A stretch of 64,000 nt of DNA, from positions 21,150,634 to 21,214,633 of the forward strand of contig OZ034970.1 in assembly GCA_964030785.1 (NCBI GenBank), read 5' to 3'. Source of the DNA: Siderastrea siderea. Lineage: Eukaryota > Cnidaria > Anthozoa > Scleractinia > Rhizangiidae. The notes below the pieces were generated by a model, which ran no database searches, was not told where the DNA came from, and saw nothing but the letters and a program-made list of their open reading frames with translations. Position 1 is the stretch's first letter; each line of letters begins with the position of its first letter. Shown piece after piece: positions 58,366 to 64,000 of the stretch. The position numbers were made by a program, and so were the translations under genes.

Positions 58366-60609
58366 AGATCATAGAAGGCATTTTAATATTATACTTTGCC
58401 TGTCGCTTATGTTGAGATTGGTAATCGAATATTAATTATCCACAGGAGAGAAACGTTTTTGAAATTTGAAGTGCTTAAGGCAGCGTCCGTGATATCAAGA
58501 AGTCTACACAGTGAATTCTTAGGAAAAATAACGAATGGGCTATTAGAGCAGCGTAATTAGCTGACGTTCGATGGTCTGGTCATGGGCTAACAGTGTGGAT
58601 TTTTTCTACGGTGACTTTTTAAATACAAACACCGGGAATTCAACTCATGAAATTCAGTTGCATGTAAGGGTATCAACTGGCCTTAAAAATACTCTTCATG
58701 TCGATGCGAACGTCCAAGAATCTCTTGACAGAGAGAATTTAGTGTTTGCATAAGGCCAACATGTCAGTAATTTTTGCGAGAAAACGATGGTGTTTTTGCT
58801 GGAGTGCTCAGTGAGATTTCATTACGCACCGCAATTAGTCTGCGGTAAGTTCAGTTTATAAACTAAGCCTACTGTCTAGCTTCGATAGACCTCAAAACAT
58901 ATAAGGTACAGCTTATTTTTCAGATTTTTCAGATTTCAGATTTTTTATTTTTTGCACTATTCCAGAAGGTTGCTACAGAAATTACAATTCATTACAAAAG
59001 TAAGAAAAAATAAAATAACAAATTACAAAAATAATGAAAGGTGAAATGTGCGCGGTGACCAAAGGAGCTTAGGCTTTCGAGTTGGTCACTGCCACGTACA
59101 ATTAATTGGCGTAGACATTTACATAGAACTACAAGTAACATATAACGGAAAAAGGAAAATTAACAGTGTATGAAAAGGAAAAAGGAAAGTTAACAGTGCA
59201 TATTTTTACAAAAATACAAAAGACTTGTTTTTAATAAATAAATAAACGGAATTTGTGATGATCCTGTTTTGTTTAATGGCAATATGGGATTACGAGCAAA
59301 AGATCAGAAAGTTAACCATTTCACATCGTTTGTTCCAGCTGTTGTTCGCTAGTTCACCTGTCAAAACTGTTGAATAGTAAAATACAAAATGCATGTTGAC
59401 CCGATCCGTCTCTAGCTTCCCAAGCGACAATACGAAAAAAGAAAAGGATAGCCAGTGCAACGAAAACGGTATTTTGAAAACAAAAGATTACTGGGCGGAA
59501 ACTTTTACCAATAGTACACTGGCCGACCTCTGGTTACAACTGCTGACTTGTGTTCAAATGCGTACTCAAATACATAAGCTTATGCTCTTAAAAGCAGTGG
59601 TTTGTTTTTTTCTAGAACGTTTCTTTTTACCTCTATCATTTTACTTTTACTTTTGAATTCTAGAAAAAGGCCATTTGACCGTGATACACTTATCCTAACA
59701 TAACATTTAATGCTGAAGAAAAGCAACACGTGGCCGGTGAGAAAAGATTGTTTTCCCAGATTATTTCTGATCCACGAGAAACGCCTTCCAATAGGTTTTT
59801 ATGATACCAGAACAATGCCTTTGAAAAAAAAAACTAATTCAAAGATCGACCGCTTTAGGTGAAGAACGTGTACTTCTAATAAAGCTACCGAAGAAGGAAA
59901 ATCCTCTTTTTAAAATTATCAAGTGAAAGCAAAACTAAAATTGAATGATTCCCTACGTCGGCTCAAAGTTGAAAAGAAAATTGTAGACGGTTTTGTTCTG
60001 TTTTGAAACACTAAGTACGAATCGTTGTGTGATTATCATTTCCATCGAAGGTTCACCCGAAGCGCGCAGGCTCGACGTAGATTGCACAGGGCACGACGTA
60101 TAAGTAGATGTACTGATACGTTGAAAAACAAAGGCGCTTATAGACTTTTTCCTTTACCGGTCACGTGATAGTGGGCGTGGCTCAATGGCGTCATATTTTG
60201 GGTTACGGGTGAAAAAAAGTTGAAATGAAATGAAATAAGGTAAATATGAAACAATTCTCTTATCACCACAATGATGCAATTACATAACAACGAATTCTCA
60301 GAAAAATAGGTCAGTGAACCTTTAAAGAGTTAATCAGTTAAATGTTGCCAACTGTCATGTCCCAAAATTCTAAATAAGCCCCAATAGACCATTTTCACGA
60401 TAGCATCATTTTACTAATACCAGAATTCGTGTCGTCTTTACTTTCTTACTTAAATTTTGCTATCTCATTTAAGTAAGCAAAAACAACCCTAATTTTAACG
60501 TAACCATAAAAAAACTGAAAACTCCAAAAGCACACGATCATAGAAAGTGGCTCATTTTAAACTCGATCGAGTTTACGCACAATGCCCTCACGCGTTTGAG
60601 ACAAGTGAA

Positions 60610-60739
60610 AGGTTTCTCTATCATTGCATAACATCAGGTTTCTCTGTCATTGCATAACATCAGGTTTCTCTATCATTGCATAACATCAGGTTTCTCTATC
60701 ATTGCATAACATCAGGTTTTTTCTTTCATTGCATAACTT
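60610..60739. repeat. 26-bp tandem repeat, five copies
   Basis: AGGTTTCTCTATCATTGCATAACATC repeats at 60610, 60636, 60662, 60688 and 60714, with small changes (GTCATT in the second; the fifth degenerate, TTTTTTCTTTCATT). There are no spacers, so it is a minisatellite. Confidence 0.9.
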
Positions 60740-63700
60740 CATTTATTTGGAATATTCATTATTACTTGGAATGCAAATTCAGGTAATTTGATCCAAAAAT
60801 TTATGTGACATTTATTAAATAGAGTAGGTTTGTAAGCAAGATTGCATTGTCATTTGTCTTCCAAAGTGCGGGTAGCATAAACTCGAATCTAAATAACAGG
60901 GCGAAGATATAATTTAACTTCAGAAGTAAAAATCGGCAATCTAGCTCAACAAAAGCTAAATCAGATGATTGTTAAAATGATAATTATCACTATTAACTTT
61001 CATGCAGTAATAAAGGCCCTTGCCTATAGAACGTATTTTCCTTTCATTAAAATACTTCTTCTCTTACCTTTTGTTTCGTTATAATGCAAACTGATCTCTC
61101 CTCTTTGCCCCAATAGAAGTCTACTTTCTGCTGGTGACAGTCCTTTCTCCTCCATCCTTACCGCAAAAAAGTTAAAAACGTAACGCCAGCAACTCTTGCC
61201 TCTCGACCACACGGCAAGCAAACAACACTGGCTTACTCAAAGCAGATTTTGTGCTGTTTGCTCACTAACGATTTATCGAAAGAATAGGATCAAAAACAAG
61301 TATTCATGCATTTTAGCCCAATCAGCATTGAGCTTCTCTTACTTCAAATCGAGGTAAATGATTGACGCACCTGCGAGATTGGAATCAAGTGGTGCTTGGT
61401 TACCAAGGGTAAGCAGGATGTGCATGGATTTTTGATCAATTACTTCCTACCATTTGAGGGAGGAAATCTTTGCATACCTCAGGTAGTTCGTTGAGGTCCC
61501 GAATTAATTTGATTGTTACAAAAGCCTCCCAAGAATTCACAAGCTATATTACAGACCCTATAGACCACTTCGCTGCAAACTGGAAAAAGGGGGAAGGACG
61601 TTGCCAATTTAAAGGCCCTATTTTGCCAAGAAATCACATACACCTAATTCAACAAGGGTGTCATTCGAAAATGACTAAAGCCAAATGGGAATTAATTAGG
61701 CATGCAAACGACTCCATTCTCAGATTTTAATGTTCTTTAAGTACTCATAAAGTACGTTATAATGCTTCAATTTGATAACTACTTAGTTGATCTGAGATCA
61801 AGGGAAATTGTCCACCGTAAAGAGATTCAAACACTCACGTTTTGAGCGTTAGTCAGCGAATCCCCCCTGTAGTTTGCATTCGTAATTTATTCCTTTTTGA
61901 GGGCTGAAAAGTGAAAGGGCATTCTGGGGCAACTTTGGAAGCAGTGCAAAAAAAAAAAAAAAAAAAAGAGAAAGGCCGGTTCAAGTTCACACTAGGGACG
62001 AAAGTGCACTTGAAATGCACTTGAACATCAAATAGACTCGAGGAGAAATCGTATTTTTGTTTTGTGTGCGTGTTTAGATGGAAATTAGTTGCGAACATAA
62101 GTTGGCATGCAGTTCATTAGCTTGACAAACAAACTTACAGGGCTGAAGTACGATATGAATAAAACGTTAAGTCGATAGAAAAATTAATTTTTCTTATCAA
62201 GCTATGTCTTATTTGAACTCAATTGAGCGAGAATCGTCCTAGAACCTGGTGCAACGCCATTTGTAACACTATAATTATTCGTGCTCGTCTTAAAAACATG
62301 TTGTTCTTTCTCATGAGCATTCAATGCGTGCATGGCTGTAGTGTTGTTGATTGGCTAAGCTTGAGAATTTATAGGCCAAGACCTTTTCCTCAACGTAGAA
62401 TTTTTTTTATCCTAAGTCGGCTTGAAATACGCCTTCAAATACTACAGCTTAAGTAAAACTTGAGAGTCTTTTTGAAGTTGCCCGTGACTCCAGAATCGAC
62501 AAAGTTGAAGCGCACTTCAGGTTCGCTTCAGAACCCTAGCGAGAACCGGAATAATCTCTCAGAAAACTACGTCCAACTCTAAGTGGTTCTTTTGATCTCA
62601 TCGCCGAAGTTATTTGAAGTAGTTATTGCTGGTTTGCTAGTTACTCGAAAACTTGAGATTTCGTGTTTTGTAATTAGCAAATCGCTCATTCACTTTACAT
62701 TGCCTCCTTAAACGAAAGAGCTAGGAGTGCTTAACAAAAAAGTTTTAAACTACTCATGAAAGAAACTTACATTAAGGGAAGGTAAAACTTCCGTAAACAA
62801 GAAATCGACAAAGGAAACGCTGATTCTCTTCGGATTAGAAATGCCCATAAAATGCCCATAAAAGGAAGGTTATCCAGTGCCATTCATTGTCTACCAAAAA
62901 TTAAACACAAAGTTTGATATGCAAAGAAACTAAGTACAAAGGAAACTCTGCCCATTGAATCAAAGGACTAAACATAATATTATGTTCATAAAATTGAAGC
63001 TATTGATCATGAAAGACAAGCGTACAACACATACGCGTGTACCAAGGTACAAGGTTGCAGTTCAAACTTAAGAACATTTCTTTACTTGGCCGAGATGACG
63101 ACCTGCTTTACCTGTACAAAATGGAAAAAAATGCTTAACACTCTGTTCACAATAGCAAGCTTTAGGAAATAACCTTTATATATCCGAATAGGAAAGGAAA
63201 AGGTCGTGTGCGTGGGGACTTTCTTCTTCCAGCTGAGTAATTATGTCGTCAGATCAATTACCTAAATATTCATATTTAAATATAACAGAAGTTTGAATTA
63301 GACAGCAATTTTGGCCATCGTGCATATGATATCTCCGAATTGAGTTGACTTGTTCTGTGGGTGATTTACATTAGCTGGAAAACTTTTCCATCAAAACAGA
63401 TCAATTTGCAGCATTAAAATCTTCTAGTCACCTTAATCCAACATAACGTGCCTTCGATGGTTAACATTATCCAGTCTTCGTCAAACAAATATAGTCCGAA
63501 TACATTTCCTTTGTCCCCAAGAAACCAAGCAGCTCATTTATTAGAAATGGTTTAATAATTTCCCTAAAATTTATATTAATGTCGCAAAATTTTGCCCTTC
63601 TAAAATCGCAAATTTAAACGTTAAAACTGCATGTAAGAAGGTAGTTATGAAACAGGAATATTGTAAATAGGCTTATTATTCCCAGCTGAAAAATTGCACC

Positions 63701-64000
63701 GTCAGAATAATATTCAATACTCATTTTGAAAATGGAAAGATTGAATTACTAGATGTTTTGTGTATCTCCAAAAAAAAAAACTGTCTAGCAAACATTTATC
63801 ATTAAAATGTTTAACACGAAATCATCAAATATTTAACCCCAAATCGCAAGAAGTGCTGTGAATTCATACGTGATGTTCCCTTTTCAGAAACTCCTTAAAC
63901 TCTCATTAATTAGCCATAGTTTTTTAGCTGCCTCCTGTTAGCTCTCATCAATCTGCTACAGTTTTTGTTAGCTGCCTAATGCTGCCAATTTTTATTATCA
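60740..64000. other. Non-coding host DNA
   Basis: A/T-rich sequence with a poly-A tract at about 61950-61968. No ORF or RNA gene could be supported. The short frames present have no domain pattern. Confidence 0.5.

Noticed and set aside
60610..60739. CRISPR-like regular repeats
   Set aside because: Five directly adjacent 26-bp units without spacers in eukaryotic DNA; this is a minisatellite.

Overview
The window looks like nuclear DNA of an animal, most likely an anthozoan cnidarian such as a coral. Evidence: long AT-rich gene-poor stretches, L1-like LINEs, several foldback/MITE repeats, one spliced host exon, and two Polinton/Maverick-type (adintovirus-like) elements. The cnidarian assignment partly rests on my recollection that the tRNA-derived and palindromic repeats here resemble ones in coral assemblies; no search was run.

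Layout. 1-2501: 3' half of a LINE on the + strand, interrupted by a palindromic cluster of tRNA-derived repeats. 2502-15794: a decayed Polinton ('element 1'), with remnants of protein-primed DNA polymerase B, integrase, a collagen-like fibre, packaging ATPase, penton-like protein, major capsid protein, protease and a phospholipase A2-like protein. Nearly all carry frameshifts or stops, and a 650-bp foldback transposon sits in the polymerase. 15795-19652: non-coding DNA with a pogo-like MITE. 19653-41192: a complete, apparently intact 21,528-bp Polinton ('element 2') with ~325-bp terminal inverted repeats starting AG and ending CT, flanked by a 6-bp duplication (TGTAAT). 41193-64000: gene-poor host DNA with a decayed antisense LINE (44273-50730) that carries a 1,343-bp TTAA-flanked transposon, one host exon (52435-53600), and scattered repeats.

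Element 2 is organised like a DNA virus. Two divergent promoter regions (near 21 kb and 36.5 kb) share a CCAAT / CACGTG / TATAAAAAC module. They drive a RING-like protein, an acidic-tailed protein, a large acidic/basic nuclear-looking protein with an overlapping second frame, and the 1,389-aa polymerase B. Between them lies a rightward block of tightly packed or overlapping genes: GRF zinc-finger protein, chromodomain integrase, two tandem penton-like paralogues, small basic core-like proteins, double-jelly-roll-type major capsid protein, adenain-like protease, a tRNA-like gene, packaging ATPase, a Gly-rich protein, a two-helix membrane protein, several small virion-like proteins and a PLA2-like protein. 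Many late genes have a TATAAA-like motif about 40-60 bp before their start, inside the preceding gene. Several small proteins carry QRGG or MRGG motifs that fit adenain-type cleavage. An antisense SLOG/DprA-like Rossmann protein is an unusual accessory gene. Intact frames, near-identical TIR ends and a perfect target duplication suggest a recent insertion, possibly still functional; whether it forms virions cannot be seen from sequence.
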